From Harmothoe impar (taxonomy: Eukaryota > Annelida > Polychaeta > Phyllodocida > Polynoidae): DNA of 64,000 bases. Numbering within the stretch: the stretch's first letter is position 1; each line of letters starts with the position of its first letter. The stretch is from contig OX381707.1 of the NCBI GenBank assembly GCA_947462335.1, positions 86,301,606 to 86,365,605 of the forward strand. Reading direction: 5' to 3'. Below the pieces are notes generated by a model. The model made no database searches. It worked only from the letters and a program-made list of their open reading frames with translations, and was not told the DNA's origin. Below are positions 41,680 through 53,174 of the stretch, one piece after another. Both the position numbers and the translations under genes were made by a program.

Positions 41680-42365
41680 TGGGTGACCTTTGTTATGTAG
41701 GATGACCCAACCAGAAGGGATGACCCAAATCATGAGGGATGACCTATATTAAGTAAGATGACCAAAAAAAGGAGGGATGACCGTAAATAAGGGGAATGAC
41801 CCACAAAATGAGGGATGACCCAGGTAAGGAGGGATCACCCCGAAAGGGAGGGATGACCTAGATAAGGAGAGATGACCAATATATTGAAGGATGACCCAGA
41901 TAAGGAAGGATGACACTGATGAGAATGTATCACCCAAATGAGGAGAGATGATCTATTTATAATAAAATATGACCAAGATAAGGAGGAACGATCCAAATCA
42001 TGAGGGATAACCCAGAGAGGCAGGGATGACCCAGATAAGAAGTGATACCTACAAATGGAGGAATTACCCAGATAAATATGAATGACCCCAAAAAGAAGGG
42101 AAGACCTCAATAAGAAAGGGATGAGGCCTATAAGGATTGATGACCGTAATAAGGAGAGATGAGATGGATTACCCAAATGTGGTGAGATCACCTCAAAAAG
42201 GAGGAAAGGCCCCCCTGAGAAGGGATGACCCTAAAAAAGAAGGATGATCCAATAACAATGCATAACGCAAAAAAAGGAGGAATGATCAATATAATGAAGG
42301 ACGACCCAGATAAGAAGAAATGACTCACATAAGGAGGGATGACTCTGATAAGGAGTGTGATTTCT
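41680..42365 (+). repeat. 19-bp minisatellite, unit like ATGACCCAGATAAGGAGGG
   Basis: About 36 diverged units over 690 bp; the core is constant at 19 bp from 41758 to about 41945 and looser after. Reading frames across it are artefacts. Confidence 0.88.
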
Positions 42366-43782
42366 GAAGGAGGTGATTAAGAGGCAAGACTAGTTGTTTT
42401 TATAGTCTAGATATATAGTCTTAAAGAGGACCATCAGCGTTGGTTAACTGTGTGGTGATTTAATCTTTAAATGAAGGATGAAATCCCTATATACTGAGGC
42501 AAGGTTTCTTTTAGTTCTCACACTTGGTAGGGATAGTATGAGAACAACAGGCTTTTGATAACCTTGCTTGGCCACACCTAAAAAGAATGCAAAACTCCAA
42601 CCCTGTCTCAATATCCAGCTCATTATATATCCACCATCATGGCATGGAACATGTCCCTGTAGTAGTCAGATTATATTAGTGATTTACAAATTAGGCAATA
42701 AGTGAAGTGATATGTAATAAGAGTATCCTTGATAGAACCTAACTAATATAGTTGCGGGTTTTGGCAAACAGATACCTAGCCCAGTCCAAGCTGTGTGCAA
42801 ATTGTAGTTGCAGATCAGAGTTTGGACAGACAGGTCTACTCTGGTGAGCACCTGACCATAGACTGAGACTGACTGACTACCTCAATCTCTCCACCTGACT
42901 GGAAGGAAGACTGAGAGTGCCACCTGGTGTGAAAACCCTATGTGCAGGAGAACATGACCAAGCAAGAAGCTCACAAGCATAGATATATTAACACAAATAG
43001 TTATGTAAGATTGGAACCAAACACCCCCTCACTATTGTCAGTGGTTGTGTGACTGTCATTATCATATCAGGCTTCAGTTGACTTACAGAGGAAATGATTT
43101 AGTATTTAGTTACACAGTATGCGTGTGTCGAAGGTAAAACTAACCAGATGCATTATGTATGTGATATCTATTCTGTCAGACCTGCTATTGGCCATTTTTA
43201 GTGGAGATCAGACATTGTCTGGTCAGCATTGGCATGTGCCAATTTGATTGATGACCCTGGATCTTGAAGGTCATGGTTTGGTGTCACATCCCACTTTACA
43301 GAACACCTGACATAATCATGTCTGCTCTAGAAGCATCAGTGTCACTCCTCCTCCCCCCACCAAGACTTGACCGATGACTGATGTGGGTCGGGGCTTGATA
43401 GCACTCTCCAACCAGCTGCTACACGAGCTTGACTCTGCACCAGGGCCAAGCTGTATCCAAATCTACAACTAGGACGATATTGCATATATACAATTTACTT
43501 TTTCTGCACAAGGTTATGCAATGATGTATCCCTAAGCACGTGGAACACAGATGAATAAAATATAGTAGAACTAACGGCACCTGGCAGGATCACAAAATGA
43601 AGACTAAAGAATTCTCATGAAATTATGGTGTATGATAACATTTATCATTGGGTTAAAGAGGGCAAAAATGTGAATGTTTATGAAGTTTAGATACACATGT
43701 ATAACTTCTCCTTCTCCCATGAAAACATATATAATGTTGGAGCAGAGACACATGTGACTGACAAGTTATAAAATGTCTTGAA
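42366..43782. other. No gene recognised
   Basis: Mixed AT-rich sequence without recognisable coding frames, repeats or splice-framed exons. Confidence 0.4.
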
Positions 43783-43945
43783 CTTTCCGCTAGCAGAGGT
43801 TAAAATGTCTGTGTTGCTTGCTGGCAGCAGAGGTTCTATATAGTAAGTGGGTTTACCAGCAGGTTAATGGAGGTGGCTCCAAGTGATCTGTCTTACTGAC
43901 ACTTATTGCATGTCACTGCTAAATGTGGGTAGAGGCTCATGGAAT
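43783..43945 (+). repeat. Dispersed repeat family R1, copy 2 of 3
   Basis: The longest copy: GCAGCAGAGGTT, then ACCAGCAGGTTAATGGAGG and TTACTGACACTTATTGCATG. See 5740-5860 and 48668-48785. Confidence 0.65.
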
Positions 43946-45034
43946 TAGAAATCTAACACTGGCTTAGGCAATGGTCCTGAGGTTCTAACAGCTTCAATTA
44001 GAGAATATTGCACATCTATGCTGCCATCTACTGGTGATAATTTGAAATACAACATTACCATTAAAAGTCAATGCTAATACAATGAGGATACAGCAGCTTA
44101 CAATAATGTTTCAGAGCTGGAATTTCCCGAACACAATATGCATGGACATCTGTAAGAATTGTTAAATGACTTATTGCTTTGACTCTTTAGTTGTCATACA
44201 TAATTGACACATTTAGTCCAACATAAATAGTCTGCATTTATTAAACCATATTTCTGATAGACTTTATATAATTGCAGTGTAGAACTGGATGTTCCTGTGC
44301 ATTATCACATCCTCAGGCAGCAACCATAACTATACAATATAATGTTTATCTGCAGAGACATCCTCAGGCAGCTGACAGAGCTATTTGACGTTTATCTGTA
44401 GTGACATGTGCAGCACTCAGCATCTCGCACTGTACAGTTATAACTGTCAACATTGCAGCATCCCTGAATCTCTACCACTGTAAACAGGATGCAGCAAACA
44501 TATGTATGGATTAGACTGAGAGGATTAAATTCAGCAACACAATTTGGTCTGGATGCTCTTCCCGAGACTCATACAAAGGGCTGCATCTTCAGCCCCAGGC
44601 CTGTCTGGTCCCGCCTTCTATTAGTTACAGACTGTGAGTCTTAGCCGGGGGCAGACAATAATGGAGAGGTCTCTATGCACCGTCTGCTCTGTCTCTTCTA
44701 GTCTACAGCACAGGCTGTCCACAATATTCCTTAGTGCACTTTAGGCTTGTTACTTGTCTATGATGCATCAAAATAGATTGCTTTTGGAGATTTGATAAAT
44801 GGAACCTGTAAGATATAAAAAAAGCACTTACATCAGTTTTTCACTAGCATCTACCTTAGGCTAACTGACTGAATACCCTCAGTTCATTTAGAGCCATACT
44901 TTAGAATGACCAGGTTTAACCTCAAAATTGGTGTAGTAATTCTTCCCATATCAGGCCTTGGTCACACAGGAGCCTTTCCCTGTATTATACTCTGCTCATG
45001 TGGTTTATTCTCACATTCCCTTACAAGGAGATTT
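43946..45034. other. No gene recognised
   Basis: AT-rich; a short near-duplicate phrase (ATCCTCAGGCAGC at 44308 and 44362) is the only structure seen. Confidence 0.4.
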
Positions 45035-45225
45035 TACACACCCTGAGCGGAGGTTTTAGACACCCTGAGCAGAGGTTTTAGAGCCCCTGAGCGGAGTTTT
45101 TTTTCAAATAACCTCCGGAGCTTCATTCCCTCTTAAAACCTTGGTCTTAGGGGATTCGAACCCAGGCATGGATAAACCATGCCATTTGAAGACCATCGCT
45201 CTAACCATCAGACTACTAGGGACGC
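45035..45225 (-). repeat. SINE with class II tRNA (Leu/Ser-type) head, copy 1
   Basis: On the minus strand 45225-45140 reads like a tRNA with a long variable arm: GTCCCTAG start, A-box-like TAGTCTGATGGTTAGAGC, variable hairpin GCATGG-TTTAT-CCATGC, and a perfect B-box GGTTCGAATCC. The anticodon stem is degenerate, so not a functional tRNA. It is followed by a body of 22-bp repeats (AAAACCTCCGCTCAGGGTGT). Confidence 0.65.
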
Positions 45226-45554
45226 CTTGTGTAATATAGCATAAAGCACATACTTGTTGTGCAGAGACCCCCCTGCCTCATATCACAAAATCACTTTTTT
45301 GGACCATTTTTATATCCGAAATTGTCGAAAAGGTCGCCAGGTCGCCTGGAAAACAGTCCAGGTCGCCAGGTCGCTTTTGAACCCACTGATGCCACAGCTA
45401 AAGCAGCTGCGGAAACGAGTCCCAATCCAAACAGAATAATATTACTTTTGGTTAAAATTAACAGTATGAAGGTAATAACTGCAATCGTACTATAAAAAAG
45501 GGCCAGGGAGCCGTGTACTGGCCCAAAAGCAAAAAATGATATAGCCTCACAGGG

Positions 45555-45625
45555 AAGCAAACTCAGCTGACCAGAACGTCAGTGCCTACGCTGTAATCCA
45601 TTTGGCCACAGAGCTGGCTATACCA
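45555..45625 (-). repeat. tRNA-like sequence with long variable arm, copy 2
   Basis: Minus strand: GCCAGCTCTGTGGCCAAATGG, variable hairpin CTGAC-GTTCTG-GTCAG, and a degraded B-box. It lacks the repeated body. Confidence 0.5.
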
Positions 45626-45806
45626 TAGGGTATTGTGCAGGTCATATTATTCTTTTTGATGTATAAAATCTTGCTGTAGTAGGTTCGAATCCCTGACGAA
45701 CCTTAAATTGATTTCACTAAAATAAACTCGAAATTACCATTAATGCACAGCTTGCCATTAGGTAGCTCATGCAGGATGGAGTATAAGCTAGAAAACTTCC
45801 TACGAA

Positions 45807-45868
45807 GTGTAGTATTTGCAGTAAAACCTCTTGGCTACGCCTCGGAGGTTTTACTGCAAATTCTACAC
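45807..45868. repeat. Hairpin with 24-bp arms (one mismatch)
   Basis: ATTTGCAGTAAAACCTC and its exact complement are separated by 14 bases, extended by GTGTAG/CTACAC after one mismatch. The arms include the AAAACCTC phrase of the neighbouring SINE body. Confidence 0.8.
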
Positions 45869-45959
45869 CTCCGCAGAGGTTTTCCATCACTTAAACTCCG
45901 CCCAGGTGTTGGCCCTATAGTCCTTACCGTAGGTTTATTTCCATATTTCATTTCCGCCA

Positions 45960-46170
45960 TCCTGAGCGGAGATTTTGTGTGTGCTGTCCTGAGGTTTTGT
46001 GTGTGCTGTCCGGAGATTTTGTGAGTGCTGTCCGGAGGTTTTGCTACATAATCTCCTGAGGAGGTTTTGTAGGTTCTCCCTGACTTAAAAGCCTGCTTTT
46101 GATGGGACTGGAACCTAGATTGATAAAGATTCCAATCTTAATTCCAACACCCTAACAGGTTGGCCACGGG
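45960..46170 (-). repeat. SINE with class II tRNA head, copy 3
   Basis: Minus strand from 46170: GCCCCCGTGGCCAACCTGTTAG, variable hairpin AGATTG...CAATCT, B-box GGTTCCAGTCC, then TTTTAAGTCAGGGAGAACC and four 22-bp units AAAACCTCCGGACAGCACAC. Same architecture as copy 1. Confidence 0.65.
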
Positions 46171-46269
46171 GGCAGGCCTATGTGTAGCATGCTAGAATAC
46201 GATGTGTAGCATGCTAGCATGCTTTGCTACGCCTCGGAGGTTTTACAGCAAATACTACAGGTCGGCAGT

Positions 46270-48667
46270 TTTCCATTACATATCACATATGTTATAGGTG
46301 CAGCATAGAGACCACTGTCTCCACAGTAGCATACATTTTTTGTTATTAGGAATGCAATTGATTTCCACAGTGTCCACAAATTTCTGCCTTCAATTGTCAA
46401 AACAGTTAAAAAATCAAAGATAGGAAATGCCTTAGGACAGATATAGATAAGTTAAAGAGTTGAACCTATATATAGCCCTTAAATGAAGAGAATAGGCAAA
46501 CGGGTAACCCATAGGGCAGGCAAAACGTCTTAGTGCCAATCCCTAGTCAGTCCATCATGCAATCAAGCCATTCTACCACCTACCCAACCTGTTGGGCACA
46601 GGTGGAAGATTGACGAGAACTTAGATAGGGTAGTGAAGGGATACATTTGTATCAATCAGACTCCAGTAAAGGGTATGAAGGCAACTAAATTATGTGAGAA
46701 AAGGATAAATAGGTAGGAAGGCATACTTTTTGAGAAAGTTATAACTTTACATAGGACTACGAAGCTAAGTTGGTTTAAGAATATTGTTAGGGTAATTTAT
46801 TATAGATAGCATGTAGTCAAACCATCACTTAACTTATGATGAAAAAATTCAAAAAACATACACAAAGGGTTGGCTTTGAGGGCATGCCTGTTACAGCAAG
46901 TTTCATAATACAAAGGTCTAATTCACAATTTGACAGTACCACAGACAAAATACAATATAAAAAGGTGCCTTCACAGCTGATGCCCATATCAGAATCCTCC
47001 TTGGGAAGTTACACCAATGCTGGGCAGGCTCTAAGGGAAAACTACCTTGCTCTTTTTTTTATCACAGAACAGTGAAGGCTCTCCAAGTGTTGGTTTAATG
47101 TCTAGATAGATAAGCAGCACGACTTTAGTGTTTGAATGGAATACTTCAATGACATTTATTAGATTGGAACTCACAGACAGAGGCACATGTCACGTACGCT
47201 CTCTCTCTCAAAGTGAATAACTGCAATCTAAGCACTTTGATATCCTTAGTGTATGCTGGGACATGCCTCAGTGTGGTTCCCAATACAATAGTCATGTGAG
47301 TGTCTAGCTGTTTAACCAAGCTGCTGCTGTTCTACAGAATTATAGAACCTGACAACTGCCCTCAAATGCCATGTTAAATTTGCTGTTTGCTTAGATGCTT
47401 TCTTAGCTTCAACGAAAAGTCTGACCTAGACATGTATACACATACGGAGAGACAAAGACAAGTAAGGGAAGAAGGAAAAGAAGTAAAACAGCAGGCTGAG
47501 AAAGACAGATTAATTCTACTGTTAGAAATAACATTCAATTGGTATGTGCCTTCCCTACTGTAATTGGAAAAAGCACAGGAAGGACCACCTTGGATCATAT
47601 CAGCTAGATTGACTGACGTAATTGCCTTTGAGCAGAATGTCTTTGACATGACATGCTAGTGATCTAAAACATGCCCTGACCCTAACATGATCCGTCTACC
47701 TCTAGCTGTGCCTGGGGACTCCGATTTGACAGGTTACTAAGATAGATTACAAGGTGCTTTTGAAGATACTGACATCAGACTTTTTCTTAGGAATTCTCAT
47801 CAATTAATTTCATAATCTTAATTTTGAACACAGCAATCATTCATAACTAACAATAACTCGCATATGTATCCTTTACAAGCAGTTCTTTGATGTCTGATAT
47901 ATAGTAATCCTAAGAACGTGTAGTACACTTTACTGTCTCAGTCCCTCAGTTAATGTCAGGTAGACTCTTTGAAGAAGGCATGATGATCAGTTCCAATTTC
48001 AGTGCAATACTCAAATCTATGTATGCAGGTTTAGCTTGCCATTACCTATTATGAATCAGCTTAATGCTTAATGTGAATCCAAAGAGTCAGACATTAAATG
48101 CATGCTGGGTAATTCTATCCATAAAAGCACCTCTCCTTAATGCAGAGAATCAGTTTGTCAGTAGAGATCAACAACTAATCCTAAATAGTCATATTTTATG
48201 TTTAAACTTGTACTAGCAACTCATCTCACCAGGCACTACACCTGTACATTTCATGAGACCAGCTATAAGTCAATTCAGCCTTATGTTGCTTGGTTCACAT
48301 TGATGGGTGCCACTTTGATTGACAGTGAGCCAGCGTTAGAGCTGGGTCTAGTGTCCTGACCTTCTTCGTAGAGCATGTCAAATGATGTGATGTGGGCCTG
48401 TGAAAATGTTGCTTGGCTAAAATATGCGACGAAAGATCTGGTCCAGGTTCCTATTGCACTGTTTGAGCAAGTTTCCAAGCCTCTTTATATTGTATTATGA
48501 AAATGACAAACCTTTCTACCTCAACTTGCTACCACCTCTCTAAAATGTTATATCAAAAGAAAATATAATTGCTCACATCGTCCACTGAATTCTTTGAGGG
48601 GATATTTGGTAAATTGCCTATTTTCTAAAGTGAATAGATATTTTAAAGCAGAGACAAGAATGACTAG
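46270..48667. other. No gene recognised
   Basis: AT-rich. Open frames at 46836-47075 and 47374-47649 have no recognisable features, and no element was identified. Confidence 0.4.
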
Positions 48668-48785
48668 CACTGAATGTGGTTTCCTGCAAGCAGAGGTTAG
48701 TCTACTTGTCACCAGGTTAATAGAGGCGGCTCTCAGCGATCACTCTTACTGACACTTATTGCATGTCACCACTAACTGAAAGCAA
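48668..48785 (+). repeat. Dispersed repeat family R1, copy 3 of 3
   Basis: GCAGAGGTTAG, CACCAGGTTAATAGAGGC and TTACTGACACTTATTGCATG in the same order as copy 2. Confidence 0.65.
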
Positions 48786-49074
48786 AATGGAAAGGGTACT
48801 GCTGTGCGTAAAATTCTAGAGCAGCCATATATCCTGAGCACATTTGGGCAATTCTTATGTCTAACCATACCATAGATTGCACCTGAAATGAATAGTCAAA
48901 GATTCACATTTTTTGGTCTGTTTCTATTCAAATCAAATTATCATTAGGAGTACACAGTCTGTGTGTCCTTAATTAAGTTGTCAAAAATCTCTAAATAAAA
49001 CCCCCTTCTAGGGCACCATCTATCAATGGCTGAGACTATGTTCTAGGGCTATAACACTTCTTAAAGGTTGACAT

Positions 49075-49127
49075 GATGCACCAATGCAGCACCTGCAAGT
49101 TAGTTGCCATGGCTGCATTGGTGCATC
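49075..49127. repeat. Hairpin with 16-bp perfect arms and 21-base loop
   Basis: GATGCACCAATGCAGC at 49075-49090 pairs with GCTGCATTGGTGCATC at 49112-49127. Its size resembles the upper part of a pre-miRNA, but the lower stem does not continue, so a small fold-back element is equally likely. Confidence 0.7.
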
Positions 49128-49650
49128 GTGACTACATACATCCTAAAAGGGTTAAATATCTATAACAGAGATCGGCTGTGCAGTTACTGTCACATGCTGC
49201 AGCAGCTGATTAAGATCATGTGATGAGTCGGCTAAAAGTCCATTCACAGCTCCGCCAGCAAGAGAATATCTTTCTTTCTGGAGGAATTCACTAAACAAAA
49301 ATCTAGCATGTCAATAGATCACCCGAAATTGTATAGAGCTCGGTGTGAGACAAGCAGGCTTATGGACAAGTCTTTAAGTGCTACATTTGGAGTGGGGGAG
49401 GGTAATGAATTAATCACATCAGTGACCTACCATGTTAACAATATGAGCTAACATGCCATTTATCCATTTTACAGCCACATGGTGTTTTCAAAGCTATGCT
49501 GCTGCATTGATAACTCGAGAAAAATGAATATATATATGTAGGGGCACGGATTCCCCGTACCCTGGTGGTAAACCCGCACTCGGGTAATCGGCTCCCCTCT
49601 GTACCATACCGATCCAGTAACGTGAGACACGGTCTATCGGATTGGACATT

Positions 49651-49720
49651 GGGATGTAACACAGTGGTAGAGCAATAGCTTGGCAGGCGGAAGGCCCTGG
49701 GATCGACTCCCAGTGTCTCC
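49651..49720 (+). repeat. tRNA-Ala-like sequence (pseudogene or SINE head)
   Basis: GGGATGTAACACAGTGGTAGAGC matches a tRNA-Ala 5' half; the T-arm CTGGG-ATCGACT-CCCAG and acceptor GTGTCTCC follow. The anticodon stem is mismatched and the T-loop has A for T, so it is not likely functional. An A-run follows. Confidence 0.6.
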
Positions 49721-51230
49721 AAAAAAATAGTTTTTGGAGAAACTGTGTCCCTCACACTGGTCGAGACACTGAGTATGAATATAAACTTTTGTTTTTTTTG
49801 AGGCCTCCAATTTTTGCTTAAATGCAGGCATGATGTTATCGGGTACTATTTTCTTCTTCTATCTTTCCTCCTCCTTCGCCCCATCCTCCTCCTCCTCCCC
49901 ATCCTCCCCCACCACTCACAGTAAAAGCGTTTTTACAAATAATGAATTCCCACCAAATCCAACCTAACAGGGTGCTTTGTCATCATCAATATGAACGGTG
50001 GCACCCTAACAGTGCCTCTTGTTCTCCTTATGCCAAGTACTCTTTGTCATCTTGATACATCTTCCATCTGCCACCGCTTCAATATGTCTTCACTAACCCA
50101 ACCTTTTGCCCAGTTTTTACAGAGCCAGGACAGAACTCCTCCAGCCGCAGAATGAGGACTGGACCAGTTTATCAGCAGGTTGTGAATGTATACTGTAGTG
50201 GCCTATTAAGCGCCCCTGCACTTATGTATATCAAGTCCCTGTTACCCCCTGCGCGTAGACAGGGACGAGCGCTTATTTAAGTCCCTTTAAAGAGAGCTTT
50301 TGGGTTTCAGATGGGTCCTAGACCTGCACCTCAATGATACCGGCACTTATTCAAAACCCCTGTGCTTATACGGGCCATAATGGTATTTTCTTGTGAAATC
50401 ATTGGATAGTAGTGGTCTCCATTTGTTTCTCTTTTCAGCCAATTTTGGGTCGACATAGTGACAATGAAGCAACTCACTATGATGGAACTGTTATATATCT
50501 GTTAAACCTACCCTATTTAGTTTGCCATCTTAGTATAATTCAGTCCGATGATCCTTCTCTAGAGCAATTTCCTTGCCAACTTACCAGCTACTTATTCTCA
50601 TTTATATAAATGCATTCTGTCATGTCTCTATCAAGACCCTCTTTTACCTTCTACATTCCAACCTGGTACTTCTTAAGGACACTGGATACTATCTCAGAAA
50701 ACCATAGAAACTACTTGAGAATCGCTACATATCTTCCTATATATATAAATAGTACAGAAAAAAAATATGAAAGAGATTTATGGTGCCATAGCAGAGTAAA
50801 ATCACCCCACCTGGTGGGACTCTTTACAGATATCCTAGACATCATTTCAACCTAAAACAAGGCATCAAGATGTTTATCATAACAGTAAATTACTTTAGTT
50901 AGGTGACTTAGGATATTTCTCAGGATCCTAGAGGTAATTCACATATTATATCTCAATAGGGTTGAAACTATTGAGTTCGATATTGGGGACTTGCTTGACA
51001 ATTGCAAGATAATCCCTTCATTAAAAGGAATCAACCCATAGATTCTTCACCAAAGTCTGTCAGAACATGGCTGTATATGATAGGTGTAATATATCAAAAG
51101 AACAGCACCAATTATGGTGCCAATCTTTAGCAAATGGACAAGAACCACCTGACAAGCTACATCATTAGATGATATTCCACTTGTAGTCATCAGATCCTAC
51201 ATATATATCTGAACAGTGCTTACAGACACT
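49721..51230. other. No gene recognised
   Basis: Contains old-repeat-like phrases near 50190-50370 (GCGCTTATTTAAGTCCC, GGCACTTATTCAAA), and one exon-like frame at 50123-50178 that was not called. Confidence 0.4.
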
Positions 51231-51231
51231 T

Positions 51232-51447
51232 GCCCGGTTAGCTCAGTCAGTAGCATGCCTGCCTGTTAATTCATAGGTTGTGAGTTCAAGCCTCTCTTGG
51301 GGAAAACTGAAAAAGTTTTTCAAACTAGACAAGCTAAGTACCACTGACCATAACATTAGCAGTCCTCACAGACACATGTCTGGTTAGCTCAGTAGGTAGC
51401 AAGTGTGCCTGTAAATCCTGAGATCCTAAGTTCAAGGCTCTCTTGGA
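51232..51447 (+). repeat. Two tandem tRNA-Asn-like units
   Basis: 51232-51303 (GGTTAGCTCAGTCAGTAGC, CTGTTAAT at the anticodon loop, GAGTTCAAGCC) and 51377-51447 (GGTTAGCTCAGTAGGTAGC, CTGTAAAT, AAGTTCAAGGC), spaced 145 bp with similar CTCTCTTGG and GAAAACT tails. The first keeps a GTT anticodon as in tRNA-Asn, but stems are eroded. This is a duplicated tRNA-derived SINE. Confidence 0.65.
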
Positions 51448-51655
51448 GAAAACTACTAAAATATTTTCCAAATTGGTGTTTGCATGCGCATCCACCAGGT
51501 GGAGCTCGGGTGCCCAGAAACAGTCTCTGAAGGTTCTCAAAGCATCCACAGGGGGGCACTTAGATTGTATACAGTATCCTTAACAGGGTAGGTTTGGGAT
51601 ATTTATTTCACTGACTTCCTGACTGCATAAATAGACAGAGGTGCACAAGTTTTGG

Positions 51656-51729
51656 TCTGTTGATTGGGTTATTCAACTAGTTGAAGGTGCAACCCCAGCT
51701 CCAACAAGTGAAATAACCCAATCAACAGA
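51656..51729. repeat. Hairpin with 18-bp perfect arms and 38-base loop
   Basis: TCTGTTGATTGGGTTATT at 51656-51673 is exactly complementary to 51712-51729. It could be a fold-back element or a structured RNA. Confidence 0.8.
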
Positions 51730-53029
51730 ACTGAACGAGTGTTTATTTTGTAATTTTTACCTTTTTTAATTCAAATTATGATTGGGGAGGGGGAGGCGAA
51801 ATAGTTTTTTCTATGCCATTCAATGCTAAACAAACCACCAATTTGATGATTTCACATGCCGTGGAATGCAGCCATGGGTTCTTTCAAGGGGCAAGTGAAA
51901 TACGGCCTTGTTTGGTTAAATCTAAGGGACTGCTGTATTCCATAAAAGATAAACACTAGTCTGTGAGGGAGGGCAATTACTTGTGAGAGCATCTTAAAGG
52001 CTTACTGAGTTCCTCATCATCGCTTACAAAAGGCCAAAGTACAACACCACTTATGCATTTTTGAAAGATGCCGCATCTGGCCTCTACAGAATATAAGTTT
52101 AAGCTTGCAGCATAAGGCAAAAATGAATTTGATGAAAAGAAATGAAGAAGTACAGTTTAATTCTCCATTCAATTGTAAGAAAAAAACCTCATCAAAGATG
52201 TCCCTTTATTCAGAGGAGAATCTGCTTATGGCTGTGTCTCATGACCTTGGGCCAATGTTTTTGTCTCTGACCGGGTGCCGTCTCTGACCGGCTGCCGTCT
52301 CTGACCGGCTGCCGTCTCTGACCGGTTTACAACAATAACGTCTAAATAGGGGACAAGGAGATTAAAATGTAGTACAGAAGTGGAAATATTTTTCAAAGGA
52401 TGGAATAAAGGAATGGAATTTCATTCATTTTTGAGTTAATTCTGTATACTAGTAGTGCAAAAATAACAAAAATAGGCCTATTTTACCCCTGTAGAACGGG
52501 GTAGATTAAGGTTAACTGAGATAGGAGGTATAGCAGTTGTACATAGTATTGCAAATGAGACGGATTATAGGTTGTCCATATATAACATATATTAAAATGT
52601 GAACCGATTTCCTTAAAGAAAACAGTAACCCCTAGAATAGGCCTATCCAAAATGGAGTAAAAAGAAGAAGCTACTTTATGTCTCTGACCGGCAGTATAAT
52701 AATCACGTAGAGACACGCAATGAAATCATATAAGTGGTATTTTATTGAACAGAACTGTTCCCAGAACACTTGTATATAAAATTTCAAAAAAATTCTACCC
52801 AAAAAAAGCATTTATGTCTGCTAATTTTGCCTGCTACCCCTTATACACATTAACAGTGATGTCTCTGACCGGCTAACGAAATTATTTATTGTGGTATTAA
52901 TATAAACATATAAGGTGCATATTCTACATGAATGGAGTGTATATAGTTTTACTCTAATTATCCAATTTTTAAAAAATTTCCAGCCCCCCCCCTTACCCAC
53001 TGATATACTATATGCATTGTGCGGGTCGC

Positions 53030-53174
53030 TCAGAGACGTCTCTGACCGGTCTGTACGAGGCGGGAAAACGCTACCTGCACGCCGTCTGGCGGATATTTCG
53101 GACTTCCGGTCTGTTGGCTTGTTCCCGGCGAAACCAATTCGGCCAGAATTGCCATTCCTACCGGCATCGCACAC
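53030..53174 (+). promoter_or_regulatory. Probable promoter and 5' non-coding exon of the 54826 gene
   Basis: GC-rich island with CAGAGACGTCTCTG palindrome, an E2F-like GGCGGGAAAA (53059-53068) and an ETS-like CTTCCGG, ending in ACACG|GTGAGT at 53175, a consensus donor. A CTTTTTGCAG acceptor at 54791-54800 leads 25 bases later to the ATG. The same GC-rich segment is copied in introns 3 and 8 (one inverted). Confidence 0.5.

Noticed and set aside
41749..42191. Minus-strand ORFs with repeated Leu/Ser/Phe phrases
   Set aside because: Artefact of the 19-bp minisatellite read in successive frames.
45140..45225. Functional selenocysteine tRNA (TTCAAAT at the anticodon loop, long variable arm)
   Set aside because: Anticodon stem does not pair and acceptor stem is short; the sequence is followed by the SINE body, so it is a tRNA-derived repeat.
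50123..50178. Exon-like frame after TTTTTACAG (PGQNSSSRRMRTGPVYQQ)
   Set aside because: Donor GTTGTG is poor, more than one frame is open, and no neighbouring exon with matching phase was found.
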